Below, piece after piece: positions 9,367 through 16,529 of a stretch of 24,009 nt of DNA. The stretch is taken from IMG/VR virus record IMGVR_UViG_3300029259_000536, positions 1 to 24,009 of that record. One strand, given 5' to 3'. The notes below the pieces were generated by a model, which worked only from the letters and a program-made list of their open reading frames with translations, was not told the DNA's origin and made no database searches. The translations under genes and the position numbers were made by a program. Position 1 is the stretch's first letter. Every line of letters begins with the position of its first letter. Origin of the DNA: a virus.

Positions 9367-11058
9367 TTAGTTTGGTTTTAAATCGTTTTGGTCAATAGTA
9401 AATATAAGTTCGTTTATTAGTATTTGATCTGATGAAGCGAACGATGGTTCTCCCTTAACTATGGTGACACCTTGACTATCCTTACCAACAGCAAAACGAC
9501 GTTTTATGTCTAAGTTGGTTTCGGTTTCTTGTGTTTCAACAGCTAGTTTAAATCCATTATATTCGGTTACTATAGGTGAACCTTCTTCTGCGGTTTCAGC
9601 GTTGATTTTTGTAAGTTCTTCGTCTAGTTGTACTTGTAAAAATGTACCTGATAATAAATCTGCTATGTTTAGGTTTGCGTTAGGGGAAAGACCTAATATG
9701 TTTCGTATCCTTGATTCATCTATACTTTGAAAATCAATATCTCCTATAGTTAGTTGACCTGGTTGTGTATTAACACCATTAGGTAATCCACTATTAACAC
9801 CACCACTTCCACCATTTAAAATAGAATCATCTTCCCCAAAACCATCTCTACCATCACCTATAATAGGATTAGAATCTACTAAACTATCTTCGAGGGTTTG
9901 TCTATTGATTTCATCTACAACGGATTGTCTAGCTTCATCTAAACACTCACCTATTAAAATATCAGTTGTGCTTAATAAGTTTAATACTTTGGCTAATGAT
10001 GCAACTAAGGGTATTGTTGAAGGTTTTAATATCGAAACGACGTTACCAAATTTATCTATTAGTTTAGATATTTTTTGTTTTTTATCTTCTATCACCGATA
10101 TTATACCTTGAGGTATTGAGAAAAGAACACCTATAGGACCTGGACCCCCAATCGTTGTTGGTATTGGATTTGCTCTTATTATTTTTACTACTATTTTAGC
10201 TGCTATTACTAATGCACCTAATATAGTAGCAATAGTTGATACTTTGCTAGTTATTTTTAGTATATTATTTAACTGTCTTGTTAGTTTGTTTTTTCTAGTT
10301 ATTAAACCTGGTATTTGGTTTAGTGGTGGGCATGTTTTTTTAGATGTTTGAGCTAGTGAAGTTATACCAAACTCAGCTAATAACTTTAAAGCAAATGGTA
10401 ATAAACGTTCATTTATTTTGTTTACCTCTTTATTAACAGTTTCGGTTACAACTGCTTCTGGTGTTTTCTTTTGGGTAGCATTAAGCTTACTAATATCAGA
10501 CTCTTCCATCACTAAGGAACTAGCCGTTTCTTTTTCTAGTGATTTTTCAAGTGTGTCTAACTTAACGACTTCAATACTATTTTTATATGTATTATCTAAC
10601 TTTAAACAATTAACGTCTTTAGGTTCATATTTAGGGAATTTAAAACTAATAATAGCAATAGGTGGTTCATCATCTATTAATACCTCTAAGGAATATTTAC
10701 CACTTCGTTTAGTAGAAGTTTTAACCTTACCTAAACTAACAGCAACACCCTTTAAACCTTTATTATTTTTAGAATTAACTACCCTACCTTTTATTTTTTG
10801 TAGTACGGGTTTAGGTGCTTTTTCCTCTCTAACTATGATTGGTACATTTACCCAACTAGAAGGATCTATTTCCCTACCTGCAATAATATATCTATTTATT
10901 ACTATATTAACTAAGTCTACTACTGATAAGTCTTCAGAGGGGATCCCTTGACTTACCTCAGATCCAGCAGGATTAAATAGTATAGCAAGTTTTGCAGATC
11001 CTTGTTTTTGGATTTCTACATAGTAATCATTCGATAAAATATACTTATCATTTGCCAT
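9367..11058 (-). CDS. Structural protein with carboxypeptidase-regulatory-like domain (563 aa)
   Basis: Residues about 85-170 look like a CarboxypepD_reg-type beta sandwich (KIKGRVVNSKNNKGLKGVAV ... SGKYSLEV). A strongly hydrophobic stretch follows at about 273-295 (IATILGALVIAAKIVVKII), then a helical region, a Gly/Asn-rich linker (about 395-435) and a C-terminal domain with IKRRFAVGKDSQGV and GEPSFASSDQ. That C-terminal block resembles a segment of structural proteins in T4-like cyanophages, as far as I remember. It lies between the gp5-like hub gene and gp25, so a hub, tail or baseplate role is inferred. The hydrophobic stretch could be a membrane-interacting segment used during DNA entry, or a buried helix. 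Its start overlaps the stop of the gp5-like gene by one base. Confidence 0.8.
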   Translation of the reverse strand: MANDKYILSNDYYVEIQKQGSAKLAILFNPAGSEVSQGIPSEDLSVVDLVNIVINRYIIAGREIDPSSWVNVPIIVREEKAPKPVLQKIKGRVVNSKNNKGLKGVAVSLGKVKTSTKRSGKYSLEVLIDDEPPIAIISFKFPKYEPKDVNCLKLDNTYKNSIEVVKLDTLEKSLEKETASSLVMEESDISKLNATQKKTPEAVVTETVNKEVNKINERLLPFALKLLAEFGITSLAQTSKKTCPPLNQIPGLITRKNKLTRQLNNILKITSKVSTIATILGALVIAAKIVVKIIRANPIPTTIGGPGPIGVLFSIPQGIISVIEDKKQKISKLIDKFGNVVSILKPSTIPLVASLAKVLNLLSTTDILIGECLDEARQSVVDEINRQTLEDSLVDSNPIIGDGRDGFGEDDSILNGGSGGVNSGLPNGVNTQPGQLTIGDIDFQSIDESRIRNILGLSPNANLNIADLLSGTFLQVQLDEELTKINAETAEEGSPIVTEYNGFKLAVETQETETNLDIKRRFAVGKDSQGVTIVKGEPSFASSDQILINELIFTIDQNDLKPN

Positions 11059-12326
11059 TATATAGTTCTACTAACTTTAGATATTAGTTTATCATTTTTG
11101 ACTAAGTTAATAATCGATTGAGCTACTACTTTAGTATTAGCGGCTGCTGCGTTTACTGGGATATTAGGTACTGCTGCACCTCCAGGCCAGTTTTGAGATT
11201 TTTCTAAGGCTGAACAAACGTTTTTAACACCCTTTAATAATGCTTCAAACTGCTGCATAAAATCATTCCCTAATATTAAGGATTGATCTGCGTCTTTGGA
11301 ACCTAAGTTTACTTCAGATGATGCTAAGTTTATACTTTCATCAGAAGACATACCTATAGTACCTATAGATGTTATTGCTATTTGTTTATTAGAAGATATT
11401 AGTACTGAGTCTGTTTTAGAGTTAAGTACTAATCTACCACTATTTAATATTATTTGATTCTCTAAATATTCTGGTGTTGATATAGGTGACTCATCAAACG
11501 CTTCATATAACTCGTTATCTAACTCTAAAGGTATTTGTTGAGTTGAAGTTAGGTAAATAGAAGATAAATCTTTATTTATATTTTCGGTTATTGGTAACCA
11601 TCCTAACTCAGATGAGTCTGCAGGTTGACCGTTTCTAATAATAGAGATAGGTGAACCATCTTTACCACTATTAGACCAATCGTTAGCATATTCGGAGTCT
11701 GTTTTAGATGTATTACCTAATCGTATACTATTACCAAATCTACCTTCAACTATAGTATCCCCAGCAAAGGGTAAAATAGGATGTATGTTAGTTTCTTCTA
11801 CAAAAGTACCACCTGATTCACCGTTTAAATCTATTTCAGTTGAACCATCCTTAACTCGTCTAACGTTACCACCTTGAGTTTGAGTGTAGTCTTGAGTTTG
11901 TTCGTTTGATTGTGGTTTTAGTGGGTTTGGGTATGCATTATGATGTGGGTGATTCCAAAGTGAAATAGTATTTAGATAATAGAACTTTTCTGAACCAGTA
12001 CGAGTACCTAAACCTGTATCTGGTAGTTTAAATATTAATACTAACTCGTTTACTAGTGGGTATTTTTTACTATTAGCTAATAGTGGTGTTGCTGTGGTTT
12101 TACTTCCTTCTCGGGGGGATTGGAAGTTTACTAATTCAAACTCTATAGTACCAATACCATTCCAACTACCATAACTACCAAAGTTATCAGAGTTTTCGTC
12201 TAATATAACATTCAACACTCTACCAGTCTGGAAGGTGTTATTTAAGCTATCAGTCCTAACCGCTAAGCTAGATACATCAACTTGGTTTAGATTGTCATTT
12301 AATGCAGCGAATCCTAATGTAGCCAT
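11058..12326 (-). CDS. 5: gp5-like baseplate hub/spike protein lacking a lysozyme domain
   Basis: The N-terminal third (about 30-110) has an OB-fold-like pattern (GRVLNVILD ... YPLVNELVLIFKLPD). Near residues 180-205 is HPILPFAGDTIVEGRFGNSI, the marker I associate with gp5-type proteins of marine T4-like phages. The C-terminal part (about 305-350) carries short repeating strands (SIGTIGMSSDESINLASSEV) like the beginning of a gp5 beta-helix. T4 gp5 has a T4-lysozyme domain between these parts; here at 422 residues I see none of its Glu/Asp/Thr motif. The protein would form the trimeric central spike that pierces the outer membrane. The symbol is assigned by this resemblance and is less certain than gp6 and gp25. 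Confidence 0.7.
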   Translation of the reverse strand: MATLGFAALNDNLNQVDVSSLAVRTDSLNNTFQTGRVLNVILDENSDNFGSYGSWNGIGTIEFELVNFQSPREGSKTTATPLLANSKKYPLVNELVLIFKLPDTGLGTRTGSEKFYYLNTISLWNHPHHNAYPNPLKPQSNEQTQDYTQTQGGNVRRVKDGSTEIDLNGESGGTFVEETNIHPILPFAGDTIVEGRFGNSIRLGNTSKTDSEYANDWSNSGKDGSPISIIRNGQPADSSELGWLPITENINKDLSSIYLTSTQQIPLELDNELYEAFDESPISTPEYLENQIILNSGRLVLNSKTDSVLISSNKQIAITSIGTIGMSSDESINLASSEVNLGSKDADQSLILGNDFMQQFEALLKGVKNVCSALEKSQNWPGGAAVPNIPVNAAAANTKVVAQSIINLVKNDKLISKVSRTI

Positions 12327-12664
12327 TATTTAGTGTCTGGTAGTCTTTTGATTTCTCCTAAGAGTTGTGTTTTTTCTTCTTCAGTTAAAAGTGTTACTTC
12401 AGCATCGGTGCCTTTAGTTTGTGTTGCTCGTTGAACAATGGTAGCCATTTTAACTAGTACCTCATCGTTTTTAATACCTAACTCCATATACTCTTTGATT
12501 AATGGTACTATTAAAGTAGCATCACCAATATCCTCGATTAATGGTTTAAGTTCTGATATTAACCCAATAATTTGGGCACCTCTAGTATTTTGATTTTCGT
12601 GGATTTCTTGAAGTATGTCTGAGAATTTCTTCTTACCGAATACTTTATCGTCAAATTTACTCAT
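12326..12664 (-). CDS. Conserved-looking helical protein upstream of gp5 (112 aa)
   Basis: The 112-residue product is almost entirely helical (KFSDILQEIHENQ, LISELKPLIEDIGDATLIVP, LIKEYMELG), soluble and without signal or TM. I do not know its function. It is the first gene after the sigma factor and overlaps the gp5-like start by one base (TAATG), so it belongs with the structural genes and may be an assembly chaperone or hub component. A TATTTATAA motif lies nine bases before the ATG. Confidence 0.75.
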   Translation of the reverse strand: MSKFDDKVFGKKKFSDILQEIHENQNTRGAQIIGLISELKPLIEDIGDATLIVPLIKEYMELGIKNDEVLVKMATIVQRATQTKGTDAEVTLLTEEEKTQLLGEIKRLPDTK

Positions 12665-12673
12665 AGTATTTTA

Positions 12674-12682
12674 TTATAAATA
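12674..12682 (-). promoter_or_regulatory. TATTTATAA motif, candidate late promoter of structural operon
   Basis: The minus strand reads TATTTATAA in the 25-bp gap between the sigma-factor gene and the 112-residue gene. It is the same nonamer as at 9353, 15301, 17570 and 23812. No -35 of TTG type lies 17 bp upstream. Its position at the head of the baseplate operon suits a late promoter read by the gp55-like sigma encoded next door. Confidence 0.45.
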
Positions 12683-12689
12683 TGAGGTA

Positions 12690-13394
12690 TTAAAATCTAG
12701 CGTAGCCATTATCTAAATAAAATAGATATTCTGATTTAAATATGGTGTGTAGTTGTTGCGCTATGCGAGTAATCTTAGGTGTTTTAACATCTACCATTTC
12801 TCTGATGTAAATATATAGTGCTTTTTTATTAAATATCTCTAAGTTTTCTCGTTTACGAAATAACTCTAAAATAGCGTCTGCTATTTGAGCATCGTTACCC
12901 TTGGGGAATAAGGTAAATATATTTTCTGAGGCATAGCTTGTAAATAGATCCATATAATTATCTAAATCACTTTTAACATGCTCTTCACCTGGGTTGTATC
13001 TAAAGTCATCGTTTCTATCTAACTCAGAAGCATCAACTTTTAATACTCGTTTCTTATAGTTTTTGGTATTATATAAGATTAACCAACGTTTCACAATAGT
13101 TCCAAAGTAAGAATATGCCTTAGCACCTCTGGTTGGATCAAATAAGTGTATTTTAGAAAGTAAATATGTTATAATTTCATGCTGAAGGTGTTCGATTTGG
13201 TCTACCTCAGTGTAATAAAATTTAAACGTATGTATAATATTCTGGGTAAGTTTGAAATAAGCATAGTGTATTTCCTCACCATAAATTTTAGAACGTTCTT
13301 CAAAATCAGTGGATGCATTATATCTTACAATAGCATCTTCAGTTTCGTCCGTAAAGTAGTATCTTGAACTACCTGGTTTAGCTTTTCTTGGCAT
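12690..13394 (-). CDS. 55: gp55-like late-transcription sigma factor
   Basis: This 234-residue protein resembles T4 gp55, the minimal sigma factor that directs host RNA polymerase to late promoters. Residues about 40-118 correspond to sigma region 2: EHLQHEIITYLLSKI, then FDPTRGAKAYSYFGTIVKRW and the basic YNTKNYKKR. The segment with Ala-Tyr-Ser-Tyr-Phe and Trp is the typical core-binding/-10-binding helix pair. No region 4 helix-turn-helix is visible, as expected for the gp55 class. It is longer than T4 gp55 (185). It follows a small membrane protein by 9 nt and precedes the late structural operon. Confidence 0.82.
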   Translation of the reverse strand: MPRKAKPGSSRYYFTDETEDAIVRYNASTDFEERSKIYGEEIHYAYFKLTQNIIHTFKFYYTEVDQIEHLQHEIITYLLSKIHLFDPTRGAKAYSYFGTIVKRWLILYNTKNYKKRVLKVDASELDRNDDFRYNPGEEHVKSDLDNYMDLFTSYASENIFTLFPKGNDAQIADAILELFRKRENLEIFNKKALYIYIREMVDVKTPKITRIAQQLHTIFKSEYLFYLDNGYARF

Positions 13395-13403
13395 GTGGTT
13401 TGT

Positions 13404-13685
13404 TTATTCTTCGACTCTGAAGTTGGTTAGTGAATCTTGGATTTTCTTTAACTCGTTGAAAAAATAACCTACCTCATCGTCTGAACTAAACGTTCCTTTA
13501 GAATCTATTTCTTGGATTCGTTTATCTGATTCCTTAACTTGTTGTTGGAATCTGAGAATGAACACCCTATAACCTTCTACTAAGTCCTCATATTTTTCGT
13601 TTTTACGTAATAAATTAAACGTTGTATATAAAAATACAATGATTAATATTAATAAAAATATTATGATGTGGTGTTCTGAAGTCAT
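13404..13685 (-). CDS. Small membrane-anchored coiled-coil protein (93 aa)
   Basis: A single N-terminal TM helix (about residues 5-25, IIIFLLILIIVFLYTTFNLL) is followed by a charged, coiled-coil-like region to the end (KNEKYEDLVEGYRVFILRFQ and onward). The topology is probably N-out or N-in with a cytoplasmic or periplasmic helix; the sequence does not settle it. It starts 1 nt after the HD-protein stop and precedes the sigma gene. No family is recognised; spanin-like or membrane-tethering roles are only possibilities. Confidence 0.7.
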   Translation of the reverse strand: MTSEHHIIIFLLILIIVFLYTTFNLLRKNEKYEDLVEGYRVFILRFQQQVKESDKRIQEIDSKGTFSSDDEVGYFFNELKKIQDSLTNFRVEE

Positions 13686-13686
13686 A

Positions 13687-14451
13687 TTATAGATTGTCTA
13701 GCATATTTTTTAAACCTGCTGATTTAACAGATGATAATGCTTTTGATTTGTTATTTGAGTTGAAGCTACGATTAACTTTTGGCTTAGCCAAGTTACCTTT
13801 CCCTATAGTAGGTAGGTATTGTTGCTCCCACTCTATTCTGGCAGCTCTCATATCTGCTTCATGTATGATTAATGGTAAAGGTGTTCTAAACCTATTCTCT
13901 GGAATGAATGATTTAAAATATGGTGTATTTGCTTCATCATAAAGACCATCATGTGTTTTAATAGTAATATATTCATCTTGACTAACGAATATTCCAGCCT
14001 CTTGTAATAAAAATAATGAACGATCGGGTACAGACATATAAGCTAAATTAGTATTAAACTTATACAATTCACCTAAATTCTCACGTCGCCATTTATCTTG
14101 TGAAGGATAAACAGCATCTTCATCCTTAGATCCCATCTTACCTAGATCGTGATTTAATGCGCAAAATACAACGTTATCCAACGTAATATCAACTAAATTA
14201 CTACCTGCTCGACGCCAAGTGTCAAATGATACTAACGCGTTTTTAATCACATTATTAACATGAAATACATAACCACCCGCAAAGGCAGAATGATATGCTG
14301 CTTTATGAGCCGCAGGCAATAGGATTAACCTATCCTCATGTTGTTTATAAAATGTAACTAATTGTTCTTTACGTGGTGATTCAATATATTTTTCAATATA
14401 CGAAATCAACTCATCATAATTCGATTGTAATTGTTCTGCTTGTAACTCCAT
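13687..14451 (-). CDS. HD-domain metal-dependent phosphohydrolase
   Basis: The 254-residue protein carries the HD metal-site pattern: His54 and His64 in AYHSAFAGGYVFHVNNV, His101-Asp102 in NHDLGKMG, His167-Asp168 in THDGLYDE and His197/Asp200 in IIHEADMRAARIE. The spacing H-x9-H before HDxGK, and the IHxAD block, recall HD domains of the YhaM exoribonuclease type and not dGTPases. The substrate cannot be read from the sequence; phosphohydrolase or 3'-5' nuclease activity on nucleotides or RNA is possible. The C-terminal 25 residues are basic and Ser/Asn-rich. It starts behind an A-rich leader and is followed 1 nt later by the membrane protein gene. Confidence 0.82.
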   Translation of the reverse strand: MELQAEQLQSNYDELISYIEKYIESPRKEQLVTFYKQHEDRLILLPAAHKAAYHSAFAGGYVFHVNNVIKNALVSFDTWRRAGSNLVDITLDNVVFCALNHDLGKMGSKDEDAVYPSQDKWRRENLGELYKFNTNLAYMSVPDRSLFLLQEAGIFVSQDEYITIKTHDGLYDEANTPYFKSFIPENRFRTPLPLIIHEADMRAARIEWEQQYLPTIGKGNLAKPKVNRSFNSNNKSKALSSVKSAGLKNMLDNL

Positions 14452-14469
14452 AACTTTTATTTTTTTTTA

Positions 14470-14679
14470 TTATCGTCTATTAGCCGATGAATTCATTTCA
14501 TGACCACTCATAGGCTCTCTTTGAATTGCATCGTCTATTCTTTCTCTTAACTCTTCGATTTCATCTAATAATTGAATAAATTCGCTTACCGGATATTGTT
14601 GATCAACGGCTCTTTTAGCCATTTGAATCTTAGCTCGCATACCTTCTAAGTTGCGATCATACAAATCTCTGTTTTTCAT
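14470..14679 (-). CDS. Small helical protein (69 aa)
   Basis: The 69-residue charged product (MKNRDLYDRNLEGMRAKIQM at the start) is predicted all-helical, with a coiled-coil-like run FIQLLDEIEELRERIDDAI at about 36-54. No TM or signal is seen and no family is recognised. It is the first gene of the unit leading to the HD protein and the sigma factor, with a 165-bp AT-rich leader upstream holding two promoter candidates. Confidence 0.7.
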   Translation of the reverse strand: MKNRDLYDRNLEGMRAKIQMAKRAVDQQYPVSEFIQLLDEIEELRERIDDAIQREPMSGHEMNSSANRR

Positions 14680-14785
14680 AGGGTTATTGTTTAGTGTATT
14701 ATATTTTTACTATTGTATTTTTATACTTTGGTTTTTCTATATTTATTATTATTTATTTTTAATAATTTATATATTTTTTAAACGT

Positions 14786-14793
14786 TATTTATA
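14786..14793 (-). promoter_or_regulatory. Exact T4-type late promoter octamer TATAAATA
   Basis: The minus strand reads TATAAATA, identical to the T4 late promoter core, in the 165-bp intergenic region 14680-14844. It is about 107 bp before the 69-residue gene's ATG. The surrounding DNA is so AT-rich that a chance match is quite possible. The rest of this intergenic stretch shows only A/T runs and no clear gene or hairpin. Confidence 0.35.
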
Positions 14794-14814
14794 TTGGGGT
14801 TTTAATATGTTGAT

Positions 14815-14843
14815 AAGGTAATAAACTTTCCTTGGGTATCCAA
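14815..14843 (-). promoter_or_regulatory. Candidate promoter, TTGGAT-17-TACCTT
   Basis: On the minus strand a TTGGATACC box like the -35 of the recurring phage promoter is followed after exactly 17 bp by TACCTT, a poorer -10 than the TATATT of the other copies. It lies just past the stop of the 150-residue gene and would drive the 69-residue, HD and sigma genes. The -35 is also part of an inverted repeat (14831-14844). Confidence 0.4.
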
Positions 14844-14844
14844 G

Positions 14845-15297
14845 TTATTTTAACCAATTCTCTAAAAACTTCTGAATAGCTAATAAATGGGCGCATTTTT
14901 CATACTCCTCAATACTTTCAAAGTTTCTAATAGCTAGTTGAATCACATAAGCTAAATCATAAGGATTAAATAAAGTTAAATCTAAAACATCTTCTTTATT
15001 ATTCAAATCGAAATCTTTAATATAATACCAAGCGCGATTATAGACTACAAAAGATGCTGCTCTTTTTGTTTCTTCATGGTCATACCCTTGAGCATCTGCT
15101 TCTTTCATTCCTCGTTTAAAATGCTCAAAAAATAGTTGGTGATTCTCAATCAGCTTCTTAAACTTACCAACCTTAAAATGAGTAGAGGATGCTACCTCAA
15201 TTTCAATTTCATTTTCAGATATGCCGTTTATGATATCATCATTTCCATCCTCATCGGGTTGGGGGAATAAATTAAATAGGTTGTTCTTGTCAATCAT
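14845..15297 (-). CDS. Unknown acidic helical protein (150 aa)
   Basis: The 150-residue soluble protein is acidic at the N-terminus (residues 14-36) and helical after that, with aromatic-rich segments (NRAWYYIKDFDLNN at about 90-103; YDLAYVIQLAIRNF at about 112-125). I do not recognise a family. A promoter with TTGGAG-17-TATATT ends nine bases before the ATG, so the message may be leaderless or nearly so. It is probably the only gene of its unit, or it reads on into the 69-residue gene. Confidence 0.75.
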   Translation of the reverse strand: MIDKNNLFNLFPQPDEDGNDDIINGISENEIEIEVASSTHFKVGKFKKLIENHQLFFEHFKRGMKEADAQGYDHEETKRAASFVVYNRAWYYIKDFDLNNKEDVLDLTLFNPYDLAYVIQLAIRNFESIEEYEKCAHLLAIQKFLENWLK

Positions 15298-15305
15298 ATG
15301 TTATA

Positions 15306-15334
15306 AATATACGAAGAATATATCGCTCCTCCAA
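15306..15334 (-). promoter_or_regulatory. Recurring phage promoter, TTGGAG-17-TATATT
   Basis: The minus strand carries TTGGAG (15329-15334), 17 bp, and TATATT (15306-15311) preceded by TCG as in the other copies at 16037, 18233 and 20777. The predicted start of transcription (about 15299) is two bases from the ATG of the 150-residue gene. The -35 sits directly after the terminator of the preceding unit. The -10 overlaps a TATTTATAA motif (15301-15309). Confidence 0.65.
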
Positions 15335-15336
15335 AT

Positions 15337-15360
15337 AAAAAAGGGGCACTTTCGTGCCCC
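15337..15360 (-). terminator. Strong intrinsic terminator
   Basis: On the minus strand GGGGCAC, a GAAA tetraloop and GTGCCCC form a perfect 7-bp GC-rich stem, followed by six T and then ATTT. It lies 28 bp after the stop of the histone-like gene and just before the next promoter. It is the only GC-rich hairpin with a T run that I see in the window. Confidence 0.92.
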
Positions 15361-15387
15361 CTTATATATCAATATTTTATAAGTAGT

Positions 15388-15558
15388 TTACTTATCACCA
15401 GCTACAGATGCCTTACGGTATTCTGTTACTAGGTTTTTGATAGCTCCAATTGCTTTACGAGCACGTTGGTGAGCTGCTTTAGATTTTGAATCATGTTCAG
15501 TTGAGAATGTTTCGTATAACGAATCTAATTGTTCTTTTACTTCTTGTGATGTTGCCAT
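15388..15558 (-). CDS. Histone H1/Hc1-like DNA-binding protein (56 aa)
   Basis: This short frame runs from an ATG one base after the previous stop to TAA and encodes 56 residues. The C-terminal half (KSKAAHQRARKAIGAIKNLV, then TEYRKASV) closely follows the pattern of the small flavobacterial histone H1/Hc1-type proteins (KAAGxRARKA...L..L.KE.RK.S). Those are basic helical proteins that bind DNA and affect nucleoid packing. The N-terminal half is acidic and helical. It is the second gene of a two-gene unit ended by a strong terminator. A role in host nucleoid remodelling or phage DNA organisation is inference. The homology is by recognition of the pattern. Confidence 0.82.
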   Translation of the reverse strand: MATSQEVKEQLDSLYETFSTEHDSKSKAAHQRARKAIGAIKNLVTEYRKASVAGDK

Positions 15559-15559
15559 T

Positions 15560-16006
15560 TTAGTCTTCTATTTTAGTTAATAACTGTTTTAACACTTTAT
15601 TGTGTTTATTCGCTGATAAATACGCGGTAAACTCTGTAAACGTGAAAAGCTCAACAACTTTACCACCAGTATAACGATCACCCACACTAATATCCCACAC
15701 TGATGGGCTATCATAAAATTTATCATTACTGGATTTAAGGTATTGTCTATTATAATAGTTGTCCTTATTTTCCTCGAATACCAAACAAAACTCTAACCCT
15801 TGTTCGAAAAATATATCGTTCTCAGCAACGTAATCTTCCTCGACCATAAAGACTCTACCCTCACCTGCGTTGTTGTTACCGTTTTTGTAGTAAAAGTTTT
15901 GAGCTGGCTTAATAACTCTACCCTTTTCATCTAATACGGGTTCAGTAAACCAAGATGGGTGTTCAAAATACGGTGTTTTTGCTAAATACTCTTTAACGTT
16001 TTTCAT
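15560..16006 (-). CDS. Unknown protein, first gene of unit with the histone-like gene (148 aa)
   Basis: The 148-residue soluble protein is rich in Phe, Tyr, Asn and Glu (for example PYFEHPSWFTEPVLDEKGRV at 12-31), with mixed alpha/beta character and no TM or signal. I do not recognise the family. It stands 30 bp behind a recurring TTGG-type promoter and one base before the histone-like gene, so the two are co-transcribed and end at the 15337-15360 terminator. Early or middle expression is a guess from the promoter type. Confidence 0.75.
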   Translation of the reverse strand: MKNVKEYLAKTPYFEHPSWFTEPVLDEKGRVIKPAQNFYYKNGNNNAGEGRVFMVEEDYVAENDIFFEQGLEFCLVFEENKDNYYNRQYLKSSNDKFYDSPSVWDISVGDRYTGGKVVELFTFTEFTAYLSANKHNKVLKQLLTKIED

Positions 16007-16036
16007 ATGTTATTTTTATTTGTTTATGTTGCCATC

Positions 16037-16065
16037 AATATACGACCTATTACTACGGTAGCCAA
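16037..16065 (-). promoter_or_regulatory. Recurring phage promoter, TTGGCT-17-TATATT
   Basis: The minus strand has TTGGCTACCGTA, then TCGTATATTGATG; the -35 TTGGCT and -10 TATATT are separated by exactly 17 bp. The predicted start is at about 16030, giving a leader of about 24 nt to the 148-residue gene. The same arrangement occurs at 15306, 18233 and 20777. Confidence 0.75.
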
Positions 16066-16139
16066 ATATTTTATTATAAGATAAGGTGGAGTGGTTAAGT
16101 GGGGGTTGTATTTTATGTATACACACTAAAAAACTAACT

Positions 16140-16529
16140 ATGGAACTAGCGATTTACTTTATATCTGGCATTCAACTTACACTATTAGCGATACTTTTAT
16201 ATCAATATGGTTCGATATTAAAAAACTATAAACTAATACAATCCAATCATAAAGCAACTACTAAAAGTTATGAACAGTGGATTAAGTTAACTACAGAACA
16301 ACTAGATACTATTAAAGAACATATATCCACGTCTGATTTTGCTGATGCCGCCACGTTAAACCGCGATTTAAACGCATTTTCAGCGCGTTTAAACGCATCT
16401 GAAACAGCAGTCAACACACTCGCCCAAAAGGAAGCTACTGACGTTAAAACGCTGCAAGATAGTATTAAAAGTATTAAGATATACTTACAAAGTGTAATAC
16501 AGGATGCGACAAGTAATAAGGGTTATTAA
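16140..16529 (+). CDS. Inner-membrane coiled-coil protein, only plus-strand gene (129 aa)
   Basis: From the ATG at 16140 the product is 129 residues: one N-terminal TM helix (about 3-26, LAIYFISGIQLTLLAILLYQ) followed by a long helical, coiled-coil-like region (about 27-122). A GTG at 16086 would add 18 residues that do not look like protein, so I chose the ATG behind an A-rich leader. TM plus periplasmic coiled coil is the layout of an i-spanin (Rz type), but the same layout fits many anchored proteins. It is divergent from the 148-residue gene and converges with the 253-residue gene, overlapping it by four bases. The middle is a little GC-richer than its neighbours. Confidence 0.7.
   Translation: MELAIYFISGIQLTLLAILLYQYGSILKNYKLIQSNHKATTKSYEQWIKLTTEQLDTIKEHISTSDFADAATLNRDLNAFSARLNASETAVNTLAQKEATDVKTLQDSIKSIKIYLQSVIQDATSNKGY

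Noticed and set aside
10418-10951. Plus-strand open frame of 177 codons opposite the 563-residue gene
   Set aside because: It is fully antisense to a well-supported gene, low in protein-like features and Ser/Thr/Leu-rich as expected from a reversed AT-rich gene. No start signal is visible.
16086-16139. Upstream GTG start for the plus-strand gene
   Set aside because: The extra 18 residues precede a clean TM start and would replace the A-rich leader before the ATG at 16140; the region more likely holds the promoter and leader.
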